Source: Ophioderma brevispina
Lineage: Eukaryota > Echinodermata > Ophiuroidea > Amphilepidida > Ophiodermatidae
Length of the DNA: 64,000 bases
Direction of reading: 5' to 3'
NCBI GenBank assembly: GCA_023653785.1
Contig: JAMKCH010012384.1
Coordinates: 1 to 64,000, forward strand
The stretch's first letter is position 1. Every line of letters begins with the position of its first letter. The notes beneath the pieces were generated by a model that saw only the letters and a program-made list of their open reading frames with translations, did not search any database and was not told the origin of the DNA. Shown in pieces: positions 18,921 to 30,955 of this stretch. The translations under genes and the position numbers were made by a program.

Positions 18921-20485
18921 GTGTAATAAATAGTGTACCTGGATCATGTGCTCAGATATTTCTCTTTGTTCTCAGAATACAATGCGCGCTTAGTGAAAGA
19001 TGTATTCATTGAGCGGTTATTTAAATCAAGACGACTGATGTGTCATTTCATTGTTGTGTGGCCATGGGTAGGACAATTAACCACCCAATAGCACCCAAAA
19101 ATCCAACAACTGATATTTTGGCGGACAGTTTGACATCGGATATTGACATTATGTGTTAAAAAAGCACCCAAACTAATAATTATTCCGTGCAATATTCAAA
19201 GTCAGCGCCCAGGACGTTGGTTTGGTAAACGCTGGTTGTGACTGGTTTCACCCCCTGGGTTGCAAGTACGGAGCCAGGTTTCCAATCCATTGTTTATAGC
19301 GACCAGTGGCTACAGCCCATGATATTACTTACAGTCGCAGCGAGACAATTTCTGCTCGCATATGAGATAGTAAAAGTCAATTCTTGGCACAGTCTCATTA
19401 GCTTCATTCACTATGTATTTAGAAAATAGTTACCTTCCTGGTTTTGGGGTATGGAATGTATGATACCCAGATACACAAGGGCAGTCATTGTCAATGGGAT
19501 GTACAAGTAACAACCCACTGAACTGTGTCATGGTGAATGAGCATAGGAACTCACAGATGTCGTGGTATGCGTACACCTTGGATCTGCAAAATCCGGTATT
19601 GCGCACGATGTCGTACAAATTTCTTTGTGAAATGGGGGGGGGGTTTTTTGATGTTCTGTTATTGATGTTTGCTGATTTTTGGTTTTGTGATGTGATTTAT
19701 GGTCTTTTTGATGAAAATTATGAAAATGAAATGGGGGTTTGTTGAAAAGATCCCTTACTAGCAACATGTCGCGAAGCGCGCTAAACAATTTGACATTTAG
19801 AGCTAAAATCCGTAATGTAATTATAAACAAAATGCGCGCGAAGCGCGCTGAAGATTTCAAAATTATCCCCAAATCCACCATCCCCCCCCCCCCCCAGGGA
19901 TTAGCCTATGATTGCGAACGCTCATTCGCTCGCTGTTGACGACGGAGAAGTATATCATCGGCTTAGAGATGGTGGTAGGAAAATATATTTTCATCAAATA
20001 TATACTTCTCACAAAAAGTTCAATATTTTTTCACGAATTGAAATAAATATAATTAACTTTATAACCATGTACATGCAGATTAGAAATTTGTTCTAAGTCC
20101 TTTTGTCGATCACTCGAGATTGGATAGGTGGAGTTTGGTGTACATCGATTACTTATCGTCATCTGTGGTTTGATCCCGGGGGTGTTACTGATAAAGTTTG
20201 TTTTCCTTCAAGATTTTTGAAGAACGGTGGTTACTCTGCGTCCATGTACCCATGTGTGCTTTGCTAACAGACGTGATATAAAACATGTCAACAGTCAATC
20301 AAAATTTTATTGCTGGTGTGTTAATCTTGTGATTGGTCAGTAACTGTTAACTAATTTGCAATCCCTTCCTGATTGACATTTGTTTGCAATACTCTACTAA
20401 TCTCATTTATTAATGCTAAGTTTGACTTCACAGTGTAGGCATGTCTCTTTGATATTACCATGCACAACACTGGTATGTTATGAGA
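18921..20485. other. Unassigned stretch with low-complexity patches
   Basis: A G-run and T-rich, GATG-rich low-complexity sequence lie at 19630-19745. The palindromic core CGCGAAGCGCGCT occurs at about 19770 and again near 19838, and a C-run is at 19883. Open frames at 19430-19618 (-) and 19488-19745 (+) are Cys-containing but unrecognised. A short inverted pair (GAGAAGTATAT / ATATACTTCTC) lies at 19945-20010. Confidence 0.3.
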
Positions 20486-20535
20486 TTACAGCGATGGACT
20501 ATAGAGGGCGCCAAACAGTTTGTCCTCTGAGATGA

Positions 20536-20721
20536 TTACAAAATGTGTACGGTTGTAAAGAACACTGTGTCCCCCAGGAGGTGTCCTAACAACATAATAG
20601 CACATATGTACGGAATAAAACCGTGACCTTGTAGACGAGGCCATTGGGTACAGTGTGAACAAATGAGGCATACAGCACTCAATGCAGAACACAATAGACA
20701 GATGGGTGGCAGAACACTCAT
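20536..20721 (-). CDS. Possible DRAM-like membrane-protein exon
   Basis: The frame reads MSVLPPICLLCSALSAVCL, then HCTQWPRLQGHGFIPYIC, then LLGDTVFF. The layout resembles the N-terminal part of DRAM/TMEM150-type membrane proteins: a first membrane segment after LP, then a loop ending in xFPYIS, followed by a Gly-Thr-x-Pro-Pro segment. Here the expected TPPGG appears one frame over (20486-20806 frame), so a one-base shift may split the exon. The family assignment is from motif spacing only and is weak. It could equally be a chance hydrophobic frame. Confidence 0.2.
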   Translation of the reverse strand: MSVLPPICLLCSALSAVCLICSHCTQWPRLQGHGFIPYICAIMLLGHLLGDTVFFTTVHIL

Positions 20722-20796
20722 TTTTCACACGGACACTGTAGTAGTATATGACCACAGGAAACACTGGCCTCTCTAAGTTGTTTGTGATAATACGAC

Positions 20797-21165
20797 TTAA
20801 AGACACCTGATCAGTGATTTGCTAATCAGCAATGAGGGAAAATTAATCAAAAAATCAGATTTCGCATGACGTAACACGTACGGGTACATACATACAATGG
20901 CAAAATGATTAACAACCCAGACAAGAAGCAACCTAATAAGGACAGAATCGGAGATTTTAGTCATTACTGTCCGAACGGACACTTACTACAACACGTAATT
21001 GAATGGAAGATAGTATCTGGAACAATGCCGTTTCTTCCTTTTATTTTCAATTCTAGAGCTGGAAAAGGTAACTTAGAGAATTCTACCAGGGATCGTATCT
21101 TCCACTTGAAAGCTATTCTTGCAAATTTCCAAATATTTTTCAAAATCACGGATAGTTTGTCTTAA
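20797..21165. mobile_element. TTAA-flanked MITE family 1, copy a
   Basis: TTAA at 20797-20800 and 21162-21165 bound inverted ends AGACACCTGATCAGTGATTTGC and GATAGTTTGTCT. The interior carries GTCATTACTGTCCGAACGGACACTTACT and GAATGGA. TTAA target duplications suggest a piggyBac-type source. Other copies are at 28592, 37262, 43735 and 46425. Confidence 0.75.
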
Positions 21166-21283
21166 TACAATCCTTTCATTTTGACCTTTTTTACTCATGG
21201 TTACATTACAAGCATCAATAGCCCTATTGTTAATGGCTCTTTCCTGCGTTAATGGGCAAAAAACACTGTTAAAAGGTTATCAT

Positions 21284-21314
<31 letters not shown>

Positions 21315-22728
21315 TCATATGATATTATCTATTAATATATATACCGTACTCTTGGCCCCCCACCTACAAACGGAAAAGAAATGGGCAATCGATTCAGTCC
21401 ACTCGAAACGCAACATTAAGTTTCACGCTTTATTCCGTCGTCTATGGAGCCCGAAATATGGCCTCCAGGGGGGACTATATCTACTTTTACACCGGGTGGT
21501 GAAACAACGTTGCCACAACACAGGTAGGTTGGCGGCCAAGAAGTCCTAAATTAGACGTTGCCATTGGTTTAATACGCAAACCCGCAATCTTGATGAAAAA
21601 CCCAGGGTTATGATTCACAAGCCCTCTAACCAAATGAGAGCGTACTTCATTCAACAATTCCCATGTTTTTTCAACGGTATCTATGATACGGAAAAAAGGA
21701 ACTTTAGGTTTTTCAGTAAGTAAATTAAAGGGGAAAATCAGGGGCAGATTCTTTTTTTTTTCTATGTTGACCTTTTTTTTATTACTGTACTTAGTTTGGT
21801 TGGTTGGCAGAAGAAGAAAACATACAGATATGGTCCACCACCCTTCTACTCAAAGCTTAAGATTATTAACCATCTAGATATCAAAGTCATGGAGTCTAAA
21901 ACTAGAATAATTTAGCCCAAATCTCAACAGAGAGCATACAGACAAGCATCATGTGTCCGACAATGGAATCTGGAAAGGAAGCGGGGACCACAGCGAAACC
22001 AGAAGAAATGGGAACAGAATCGTGAGTCAGAAAAGCAAAGATTGACACCCACAAACGCCTGGGCGGCACAGCTGTCGAGATGGGCGAGCAAGGAAGGCGA
22101 GCAAGAAAAATAGTGATGGAGATGGGTTTGGGGAAGGTGTTTTGCCACAGGATTTTTCAGAAAACAAACAAATAGGCCTAAATAAAAAGGACACGACAAA
22201 CAATGACACACAAGACAACTCAAATATAACCCCACACACCATCCGAACCTTCCACACAAAAGCATCACAAAAGATCAAGATAAATGCAATGAGGGAAAAC
22301 ATTACACAACCCACACAGGACACACAACAGGCGGACAGGATAAAGACATCAACCTCCCTTGACAAGTCACCTACCTACTGTCTCTCGTCTCTTCCGCGCT
22401 CTCTCCTCTCTTCCTCTCTCGCTCTCTCTCGCTCTCTCTCTTTAAATAAGCCAGTTGAACAGCTGCCGTGGCAAAACAGAATAGAAAATAAATTAACTAT
22501 ATATTATAATCAACTTCTGAAATGATACTAGTTTATTGAGTTTATGACATGTCCTAATAATTTCAGCTCCAGCTAGATCTGGTCAGCAAGTACAAAAGCT
22601 TGACATATATATTGCATGACCATGTCCTAACATTTTGTGTACTTACTAACACCCGCGGCTTAGTACTCGAAATTTAACATCGCTGCCTTGCTTGTGTCAA
22701 GTATATGGATATTTAAGACATGTCATAC
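21166..22728. other. Unassigned stretch with AT and CT microsatellites
   Basis: An alternating AT tract lies at about 21280-21345 and a CT-rich tract (CTCTCTCTCGCTCTC type) at about 22378-22442. Overlapping frames on both strands at 21924-22525 are composition-driven. No gene is recognised. Confidence 0.35.
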
Positions 22729-23287
22729 TTAAAGGGATTAGCAGCGATTTGCTTATCCGAAACATCGAAAAAAAATCATCACAATCATAGTTTTTGTTGT
22801 TTATTATCATGGATATGCGACATAACCTACAAGTGGTTGGCTTGAAATCCGTGTATTAAAGACAAGGCAGTACGTTTTATCTGACTCTCTGTAATTTCTA
22901 TAAAACGTGCGTATCAAAATTCCGACTTGAGATGAAAAAAAACCTTTCCCGGTGAATATCCCACATTTTAAGCGTGATATTGTGCACCAGGATCAATACA
23001 GTTTAACCTCAAACACAAACATTATTGGTGGTTGTTCATTCTGTTCTGGTGTAAGCCGCAATCAGCTGTTTAGTGTAGATTTTGAGACGCCATCAATGTA
23101 TGTTTATTTGTGGGAGACGGTATGACCAATTTCCTCAAATACTTATTTTTTTTCATTTTTTGGTGGTTTGTTCTACATTAAAGCAGTTATATGGAATTGT
23201 ACACACTTATTCCTGATTTATAAGTTAAAGAAATTTATTTCCACATTTTTCGATTCTCTCGCAAAATATCGCTTCCAATCCCTTTAA
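22729..23287 (+). mobile_element. TTAA-flanked MITE family 2, copy 1
   Basis: TTAAAGGGATTAGCAGCGAT at 22729 and the inverted TCGCTTCCAATCCCTTTAA ending at 23287 form the ends. The interior shares ordered blocks, inverted, with 59031-59568 (for example CAGCTGTTTAGTGTAGATTT and CACACTTAT-CCTGAT). Non-coding, 559 bp. Confidence 0.75.
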
Positions 23288-23399
23288 GATGTCATTCGTG
23301 AATCCGGCTCCTTATTTTTTTTTTGTAGGATATCAAGCAATATTTTCGCTGAAAAAACAACTCCTACTGTAAGGGTTATCTTTTAGTATTTATATATGA

Positions 23400-23972
23400 A
23401 TAGACGATTTGCACGATCCCCATAATGCATCCCGTGAAGTACCCATTTCCATCCGGGAACTTGTACCAGAATTCATGTTTACAAAAAAAAATCTAGTAAT
23501 TTGTTCGTTCGCATCGCCGGACAGTGCCTAAAACTACAATACAAAGTACCTTTTCACGTGAGTAAATCTTACAGAAATGTAGAAGAAACATGATAGGAGC
23601 GTCTGTATCATGGATACACGCGGTCCCGGATCAGCTTACTCAGTTGAATATATATCCTGACACCACCACAAGCCATTATTAATGACTTATGGACACGCTA
23701 AGAAGAAGATAGGAACATAAAACAACCGAGGTACTGATGTTGAAATTTACGACAAAAGGTGGCATTTTCGATCATAACCGTGCCCTGATTGTCTCCCGCC
23801 GGACGATTACACAACATTTACAGTCCGGCTGTGCAACGTCATAGATAAGTTAACTAGTATTGATATTACGCTCTTAACCGTATGCTTTTAGCTAACTTGA
23901 GGCTGGTACAAGTTCCCGGATGGAAATGGGCACTTCACGGGATGCATTATGGGGATTGTGCAAATCGTCTAT
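23400..23972. mobile_element. Element with ~70-bp near-identical inverted ends
   Basis: The left arm starts ATAGACGATTTGCACGATCC at 23400 and runs to CTTGTACCA near 23468. The right arm (23903-23972) is its inverse with about two mismatches. Between the arms there is no coding frame of note. The high arm identity suggests a young insertion. No clear target duplication was found. Confidence 0.75.
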
Positions 23973-24726
23973 AGAGAATGAGGACGAAGTCATAATATGG
24001 GCTGCAAAAATGGACCATGGTAACCCTCATGCCCGACCCGGCCATCAATGCCCAAAAGTGGTTTGCAGTCTATATATATATTTTTTTTATTCATTTGGGT
24101 GAGTTGCCCATTGAATGAGGCTTGGCACCTTCGTCTGAGTCAACTCATCTATCAAACTGCCCCGCACAAAAATAATGTCCAAACGAAGTTTTGACAAAAT
24201 GAGCTTGGCGACGGCGCTCCCACCGGTTTGCCCCTCAACGACAGAAAATGGCCCAATTGCGATAACTTGGTCCAAGGATTGGATTACTCAGGTGTAACTA
24301 TTTGAATGAATTTGGGGGCCGGTATTTTATTTATTTAAGTTGAGCAAAATTTATGAGATGCAAAAATGCCCCTATCGATTTCTAATTCTACCTTCTTACA
24401 AAAGCTATAAATAGAAAAAAATTGTGAAATGAAGTTCATTGACTTTTTAAGGGTATTATTGAAGTACAGTCCAATGTGCCATATCCTTGAATGTAATTTC
24501 AAACCGAAATCTGTGAATCATAGAAATCAAAAACTTGGTCAGGTAGCTATCCCATCGCATGGATTATAATTTCTTTTTTTGTTTTTTGTTTTTTTTGTGT
24601 GTGCAATCGGTTTCACAAAGTCCACCAATAACGAGGTTTATTGGATATCGTAAAACCAATGCAATTCTCCTTAGAACCCCCCTATACACTTCGTATTAGC
24701 GCCTGTACATACAACTTATCTTAACG
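23973..24726. other. Unassigned stretch
   Basis: AT-rich sequence with a T-rich patch near 24570-24600. Small open frames (60 and 62 codons around 23920-24275) overlap the element arm or lack recognisable features. Confidence 0.3.
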
Positions 24727-26795
24727 AGTCGGCCAAGCTTTGAAAAGTGATCTAGTTTTCGAGTTAACCCCTCCTCTCGTACAACAAACACATCACTTTA
24801 TTTGAAGGATAATATATGAGCTTTAAGGAAATGAATGGTTGTGGTTGAAATTTTGGTAGCAGGATGGTTTCTAGGCCGAAAACGAATTTTGGGCTGCAAA
24901 TTAAGCGAAATATTATTTTATTTTTTTTAAGTAAAATATTACAATCTTGTTTTGTTAGGTATCCTTTTTGTTATTGGTAGAATGTTTTAAAGGTTCAGGT
25001 AATAATCGTTGTGGTGACATGTGATAAAAAGGATGTTATTTTTAGGAAAAAGGGTGATTTTGGGCTAAAGTCTATTCGTAAGACCCTTTAAAATTGTATA
25101 AAACTGACCTCTACTAAAGATAAAGGGTAGAGATTGATATTATTACATCATGATTAAAATTTGGTTTTGCTATGAATTAATAAATAACTTTGATTTTCTT
25201 AATTTTTTTAAGCTCAAAACGTGATTTTTTATTTACCCCAAGACACCCCTGCCACCAAATTTTTGACGCACGTCCAATCATTTTTTTTTAAATTATTATT
25301 ACTATCTTTTGAAAGACAGTGGTTCCTTTTGTTGTCCTTCGAGGGGAAGGGGTTTGTCGACGATTTTGCAGTCCAAACAAGTCGTTTTGGCAGTTAGCGG
25401 AGCGGCCGAGCTTTAAAAAGTGCTCCTACTAGTTTTTTCGAGTAAACCCCTCCCCACCGTACAACAAAACCAACCCCTTTATTTGAAGATAATATATAAG
25501 ATTTAAGAAAATGATGGTTGTTGTTGAAATATTGGGGCAGGGGGGCATGATTCTATGCCGAAAAATGAAATTTGTGCTGCAAGTGAACGAAATTATTATT
25601 TTTTCATTTTTTAAGGTAAAAATATTACATCTTATTTATTTTTTATGGTATCCTTTTTGTTATTGATACAGGTTTTATACATTGCAAAAAGTGTTCAGCT
25701 AATACTCGTTGTGGTGACATGTGATAAAAAGATGCTTTTTTTAGGAAAAAAGGTGATTTTGGGGATAAAATTCTAGACCCTTTATATTTTGTATAAAACA
25801 GAAATCTATAATATAAATGTCAGAGATTGATAGTATTGCATGATGATTAAAATTTGTTTTGCTAAGAAATTAATAAATCTTGATATTCTTAAGTTTTTAG
25901 CTCAAAAACGTGATTTTTTTACCCAAAAAACACCCCTGCCACCAAAATTTTTGACCACGTCCATCATTTTTTTTTAAATGATTTATTACTATCTTTTGAA
26001 TAGAAGTGGTTCCGTTTTGTTGTACCGAGGGGAGGGGTTGTCGACAATTTTGCAGTCCAAACAAGTCGTTTTGCAGTTAGCGGAGCGGCCGAGCCTTGAA
26101 AAGTGCTCTATTTTCGAGTTACCCCTCCCCACCGTACAACAAACACAACCACCTTTATTTGAAGGATAAATACGACTTGTCAAGCCGCATACGGGTGACA
26201 TTAAGAAAATGAGGTTGTGGTTGAAATATCCCCACAAGTGGCAGGTTCACACCGTGGGACACGCACAATACGTGAAATTTACCACAACACACATTAGGGG
26301 GGCGAAAGACACAAACACACTGGGTTTTCTTTCATTTTTGTAAGGTAAAAATATTACACGAGGTGGCTGTATTTTTAAGGGGGGGATCCTTTTTGTTATT
26401 GATACAGGTTTTATACATTGCAAAAAGTGTTCAGCTAATACTCGTTGTGGTGACATGTGATAAAAAGATGCTTTTTTTAGGAAAAAAGGTGATTTTGGGG
26501 ATAAAATTCTAGACCCTTTATATTTTGTATAAAACAGAAAAATACTATAATATAAATGTCAGAGATTGATAGTATTGCATGATGATTAAAATTTGTTTTG
26601 CTAAGAAATTAATAAATCTTGATATTCTTAAGTTTTTAGCTCAAAAACGTGATTTTTTTACCCAAAAAACACCCCTGCCACCAAAGTTTTTTGACCACAA
26701 GCCAACTAGGGTTGCTATCTTTTGATTAGAAGTGGTTGCGTTTTGTTGTACCGAGGGGAGGGGTTGTCGACAATTTTGCAGTCCAAACCGCTCTA
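24727..26795 (+). repeat. Three tandem ~0.7-kb units
   Basis: Units start near 24727, 25396 and 26086, each beginning GCGGAGCGGCCGAGC (or a variant), then CGAGTTAACCCCTCC, CGTACAACAAACAC and TTTATTTGAAGGATAA. Each ends with CACCCCTGCCACCAAA, ACTATCTTTTGA and GTCGACAATTTTGCAGTCC. Units 2 and 3 are identical over long stretches (25663-25810 against 26399-26545). Unit 3 has several patches of unrelated, GC-richer sequence at 26175-26200 and 26230-26330. Non-coding. Confidence 0.8.
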
Positions 26796-27726
26796 CTAGT
26801 TCCTAATACAGATGTACTGTATGGCGACCAATTTTGCCCACGTAATTTTTTAGCATACATATCACACAGCATTTTTTAAAAAAGCTTTAAAACATTGAAA
26901 TTTTCTGCATGAAATTGCCACTCTGCACTCGAGATGTCTTGTGTACACTCTTAATGACGCCTCGTGAAAATGCGACTATAGAAAAAGGAATAAAAGAACG
27001 GTATGGTTCCCACGGTTCAAAACAACCATTTATCTTACTAGTACGTTTTCAATTACATTAAAATGGAATACCATTAAAGAGATAAAGATATTAAATCACG
27101 AATGACATAAGTTCGCGTGATAATGGACAGGTATTTATCTGACATGTTTTATACAACATAATTCAAATAGGCTTTTACCCAAGATAATGTAAAACTCGAG
27201 AAACTCGATGACTGTGCCATCGTCATCTACAGCCTCGTCCCTACGGCTCAAACCAGCGACATTCAAATTTACATTGGCATTTTTAGTTTGACTGATTTTT
27301 TTTCTTATAAGAAATCCACAAAACATGGTTACCCACACCAAGACCTACTAGCATAGGACCGGTGTACCCAGACGGCAAATCCAACTCAAGCTGGATAGAG
27401 CAGGAGCATGGACCATGGAGGTCAAACGTCATCGTTTCCCCCCCCCACAGAAACACATTTGGTAGTTAGTATGGACCCTCTATATCAATGCTACATGTCC
27501 AATTAGTACAAGTCGAAAAACACTACCCGATCACAAAAAAATTACAAATAGAGAGATAGTAATAGAGATTTTCTACGATATTGTGAAAAATCAATCCCCG
27601 CATAACCTGGAATTTTCGAAAGAGTAACCAGATTCCTTGAGAAAAATAGTAACCCTTTTCGATCGGGCATATTCTCAAAAACACAGTTCTAAAAGTGTTC
27701 TTGGTTGTCTTTTATGTGAAACCCTA
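26796..27726. other. Unassigned stretch
   Basis: A minus-strand frame at 27135-27341 starts with a hydrophobic stretch followed by basic and acidic residues (MVWVTMFCGFLIRKK, later RRDEAVDDDGTVIEFLEF). It would suit a membrane-anchor exon but is not recognised. The remainder shows no repeat or gene. Confidence 0.25.
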
Positions 27727-27918
27727 TACACAGAGAAAAATGTTATGTAAAAAATACACAGCTATGTAAAAATAGAATTCTATAACAAAGTAAAAATTTA
27801 ACCTAAATAAGTAAAATTTTACCTAAATTAAGGAAATTTGAGGGACCTAAATTAAGTAAAATTACATAATTATGATAGTTCGATTTAACATAGTTTTGTA
27901 TTTTTTCCTCTCTGTGTA
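27727..27918. mobile_element. Short MITE with CACAGAG ends
   Basis: TACACAGAGAAAAATGTTATG at the left is inverted as AACATAG-TTTTTTCCTCTCTGTGTA at the right. TA on both sides would fit a TA target site. The interior repeats the words ACCTAAAT-AAGTAAAATT. About 190 bp. Confidence 0.55.
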
Positions 27919-28591
27919 TGGAAACTTTAACATGATCAAAGAACCAAAAAGGTCGCCTAAGAGTCTCAAGAGAGATAATAAAATTGGAACCATCTTTTTC
28001 CACATTGTAAAATCTCACTTGATATTTTAAACCGATATTACCTTTTCTTGCTTTCTTTGGAACCAAAGAATAAATCTTCCCTTTTGTCCCACCCTTCGAT
28101 TATATACGCTAATTCGAGTGCATCATTTACAGACCTTTCCTTTCACGGACGAGATTTTCACACGGGCTCTGTACCGTGAAAATGACAAAAAGAGATCACT
28201 GAAAGAATTGCCTTGTCCTCGCAAACATGATTAAATGCGCACAAACCTTTGTCACAAACAGCGTAATCTTCGAAGTAATTTCTTTAATTTCATGAACTCA
28301 TGAAGGTTTTCTTTGCCATTGTATGTTTGCTTAAGTTACAGCTGTCCTGTCTCTTTAATCCATCAATCAAATCCATAAAAGGAATTTTGTCATATCTATT
28401 CTCAATTCACAATTTGAATATCCAGGGTGTACCACAAAACAGCTACTGTAAGTCGGCTGTAAGTATTTGATCCATATCGCATCCTATTGATAGAACAAAA
28501 CCAAAAGCTCAATAAACTCGCTATCATTATATCTTCTCGTAAGAAGTAGGCCTAACTTAAAATAGCGCGTTTTAAAGACGGCGATTACGAG
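27919..28591. other. Unassigned stretch
   Basis: No convincing open frame, repeat or RNA gene was found between the two flanking MITEs. Confidence 0.3.
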
Positions 28592-28939
28592 TTAAAGGCA
28601 CTGCCAGTGATTTGCTAAATGAGAAATTCGAAAAAAAATCACCAAAAATCAGATTTTTGGGTGTTGGTAACAAGTGTGGGTATCGTAACATACCCATAAA
28701 GTGCTATACGACTAAAAGCAACCTTAAGTCATTACTATCCGTACGGACACTTACTGCAATACGTATAATTTGGAGATTCATATCATATCTTTGAGCACTG
28801 ATGTTTCTTCCTTTTCTGTCAATTTTTCATTTGCAAATATCTTTTGAGAATTCTGCAGACATATGCTTCACTTTTAAACCATTCCTGCAAATTTCAAATA
28901 TTTTGCCTCTTTCCAGTAAATCACTGATAGTGTCTTCAA
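28592..28939. mobile_element. TTAA-flanked MITE family 1, copy b
   Basis: The ends are TTAAAGGCACTGCCAGTGATT and the inverted AAATCACTGATAGTGTCTTCAA. The interior includes TCATTACTATCCGTACGGACACTTACTG and TTTCTTCCTTTTCTGTCAATT. The minus-strand 84-codon frame at 28827-29081 is a by-product of the element. Confidence 0.75.
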
Positions 28940-30388
28940 TGTAATCGTCATTTTCTATCCCACCTTCCCAACGAAACTGATAAAGTGTAGGCCTTGATCG
29001 ATCTTGATTTGTTCCCCGAGTGCTTGTGAACTTTAACAATATCAATGGCACACCAAAAACAGTTATGAACTCCATGCGCATAGGCTACTGACCAACATCT
29101 AAAAACAGATTTGTTTGTATCATTTTGTATTGTAAATCACTTATTGGGTTAACTTATTCAGTATGCAGTGTTTCGAGAGTTCGAAGCTTATCAAAACAAA
29201 AATTAAGTATACTTAACAGACTTGTGATTTCACCTGAAAGACAACAAAATCGTGCATTTTGGGAGAGGCATTTTGTCAACCAAAGTACTCAATGTTAAAG
29301 GGTCGAGTGCAAAATGCAACGCCACATATTTTCAAGGCCTCATGATAGTATGAAAGTGGCTGAGAGCATTTTTATCATGGCCGGGAAATATTTGTTATGT
29401 AAAATACGTGGTCAAGGCAAGTCCTTTGACTCAAGGTTTTGTACAAGAAGTGTTGCTATGTGCAGTAATATAGCTGTTCCTTTTTCATTAAATAGCCTAC
29501 ATGTATAGTCAGGTGACTTTGTTTCACCTAATTCCCTAAAAAGACAACAATGTAAAATGTGTTTTAGCAATACCAATTCAAATTTCATTTTATTTTAATT
29601 GTTATTTATCATGCCAGATGTTGCAAATATTGTATTATACACAAATATGAAGCAAATTTTCGTATCATAATCATATTCCTTTCCATATTTTTTGTCGTTG
29701 AAAATGACTGTGACGTACGCCTACACATTGTGCGCAACACTAAAGCTATATCATAGATCCCTACAGATTAATTGGTGTTATACGCAGACTTCATTTTCTC
29801 TAACCATGGAAGAAAAAGATATAAAAGGTATGTAAGGGAGAACAGGGGGAGTCGCTCACAAACAAGTTCAACTTGTTTTCGCTGTTTGCACTTAATATCT
29901 TTTCCCTTATTCACATCCGCACTTTTCCAGTGTACCTCCAGGACATCGACGCCATTCTCATCATTCGTGCACACCGAATTTTTGCTTTAGCATTTTCGAG
30001 CTCATGCATGAGGACGAAAATGACATATCTCAAAGTAACCCCTATACTTATGCACGACAGAAAAAACGGAAAAGGGGTCCACCATATAACCTAAATTACT
30101 ACCTAAGCCCAACAGATTCATTTGTTTTAAAGAACTAAAAAAAAATAACGCATATTATACTTATATACTTCAGAATGCATTGGTATGCACAAAATTTGGT
30201 TTAAAAAATAGGGCGCACTTTTTATGGAAGTGTCGTCGCGTCATTGCTCTAAGAGAAAGCTTAAAGGAGAGAAACATGGAGAGCGACATTTTTACACAAC
30301 ATGTACGGATTCCGAAAAAAGCGACAAAATATAAGTTCCCTTCCTCATAGGCCACCGTAAATATTGATTGTTCTCTAAATACTCTAGG
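28940..30388. other. Unassigned stretch upstream of the P450 gene
   Basis: Overlapping frames of 60-73 codons occur at 29314-30355 on both strands, for example a Lys/Glu-rich minus-strand frame at 29768-29974. None is recognised. Confidence 0.25.
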
Positions 30389-30460
30389 ACTTTATAAAAC
30401 TGTTCTCCGTTGGCCGAATCCGTTTATATCTAGATGGGATTTGGTTTAGCCAATCAGAGG
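30389..30460 (+). promoter_or_regulatory. Candidate P450 promoter elements
   Basis: A TATA-like CTTTATAAAAC lies at about 30389-30399 and a CCAAT-type AGCCAATCAG at about 30448-30457. Both lie 150-220 bases before the P450 ATG at 30608. The order (TATA before CCAAT) is not the usual one, so at most one is likely to be used. Confidence 0.2.
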
Positions 30461-30607
30461 CGATGGTAGCTCTGTAGCTTTAAGTAAGGTCGCCACATTT
30501 TGGTTTTCAGCCCAAACCAGGTAAACAGATGACCTTGCAAGACTAGATTGCACAGTTCGACGCACACTATTTCTGAAATCGAGAAGTGTTTCAGCTCTTT
30601 ATTCATC

Positions 30608-30955
30608 ATGTCGACTGTGATTACTCCTCAACTTGTTCGAGATGCCTGGGAGGTTATACCTCTCAAACCAGTTCTCATACTGTTAACACTGATATATTAG
30701 CTTACTGGGTGTTGATCCGAAGACCTAGGAATATACCACCCGGACCCGTGTTTGTCATCCCCGGCTCAAGACCCCACGAGTTGCTGACGAAACTTTCCCA
30801 GAAATTTGGTAGCGTGTTTAGTTTGCGTTTTGGTCCCATCTTGGCTGTGATCGTCAACGATGAAGAATCATTTCATGAATCTTATAGTAAAAGGGGAGAT
30901 GCCCTTCTTGACCGTAATGTGCCTCCCCTGTTAAAACTGTGTACACCGACTGAAG
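30608..30955 (+). CDS. Cytochrome P450 (clan 2), exon 1
   Basis: P450s of this clan are haem-thiolate monooxygenases of the endoplasmic reticulum; the substrate here is unknown. ATG at 30608 opens MSTVITPQLVRDAWEVIPLK, then PVLILLTLIY, the usual membrane anchor, and hits TAG at 30698-30700. One frame over, the protein continues LAYWVLIRRPRNIPPGP (anchor end, basic stop-transfer, Pro-rich hinge), HELLTKLSQKFGSVFSLRFG, VIVNDEESFHESYSKRGDAL and RNVPPLLKLCTPTEG. The donor GAAG|GTAGG is at 30956. The frameshift near codon 30 is shared by the duplicate at 31487-31797, so it predates that duplication or reflects a shared error. With exons at 34819, 36004, 38738 and 39651, the total is about 494 codons, normal for a P450. 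Clan-2 (CYP1/2/17-like) placement is firm; the subfamily is not. Confidence 0.85.

Noticed and set aside
22381..22442. Possible structured RNA in CT-rich tract
   Set aside because: It is plain CT microsatellite text; no complementary GA tract is nearby.
28827..29081. 84-codon minus-strand open frame
   Set aside because: It begins outside but is mostly the family-1 MITE read in reverse; the same element elsewhere has no such frame.
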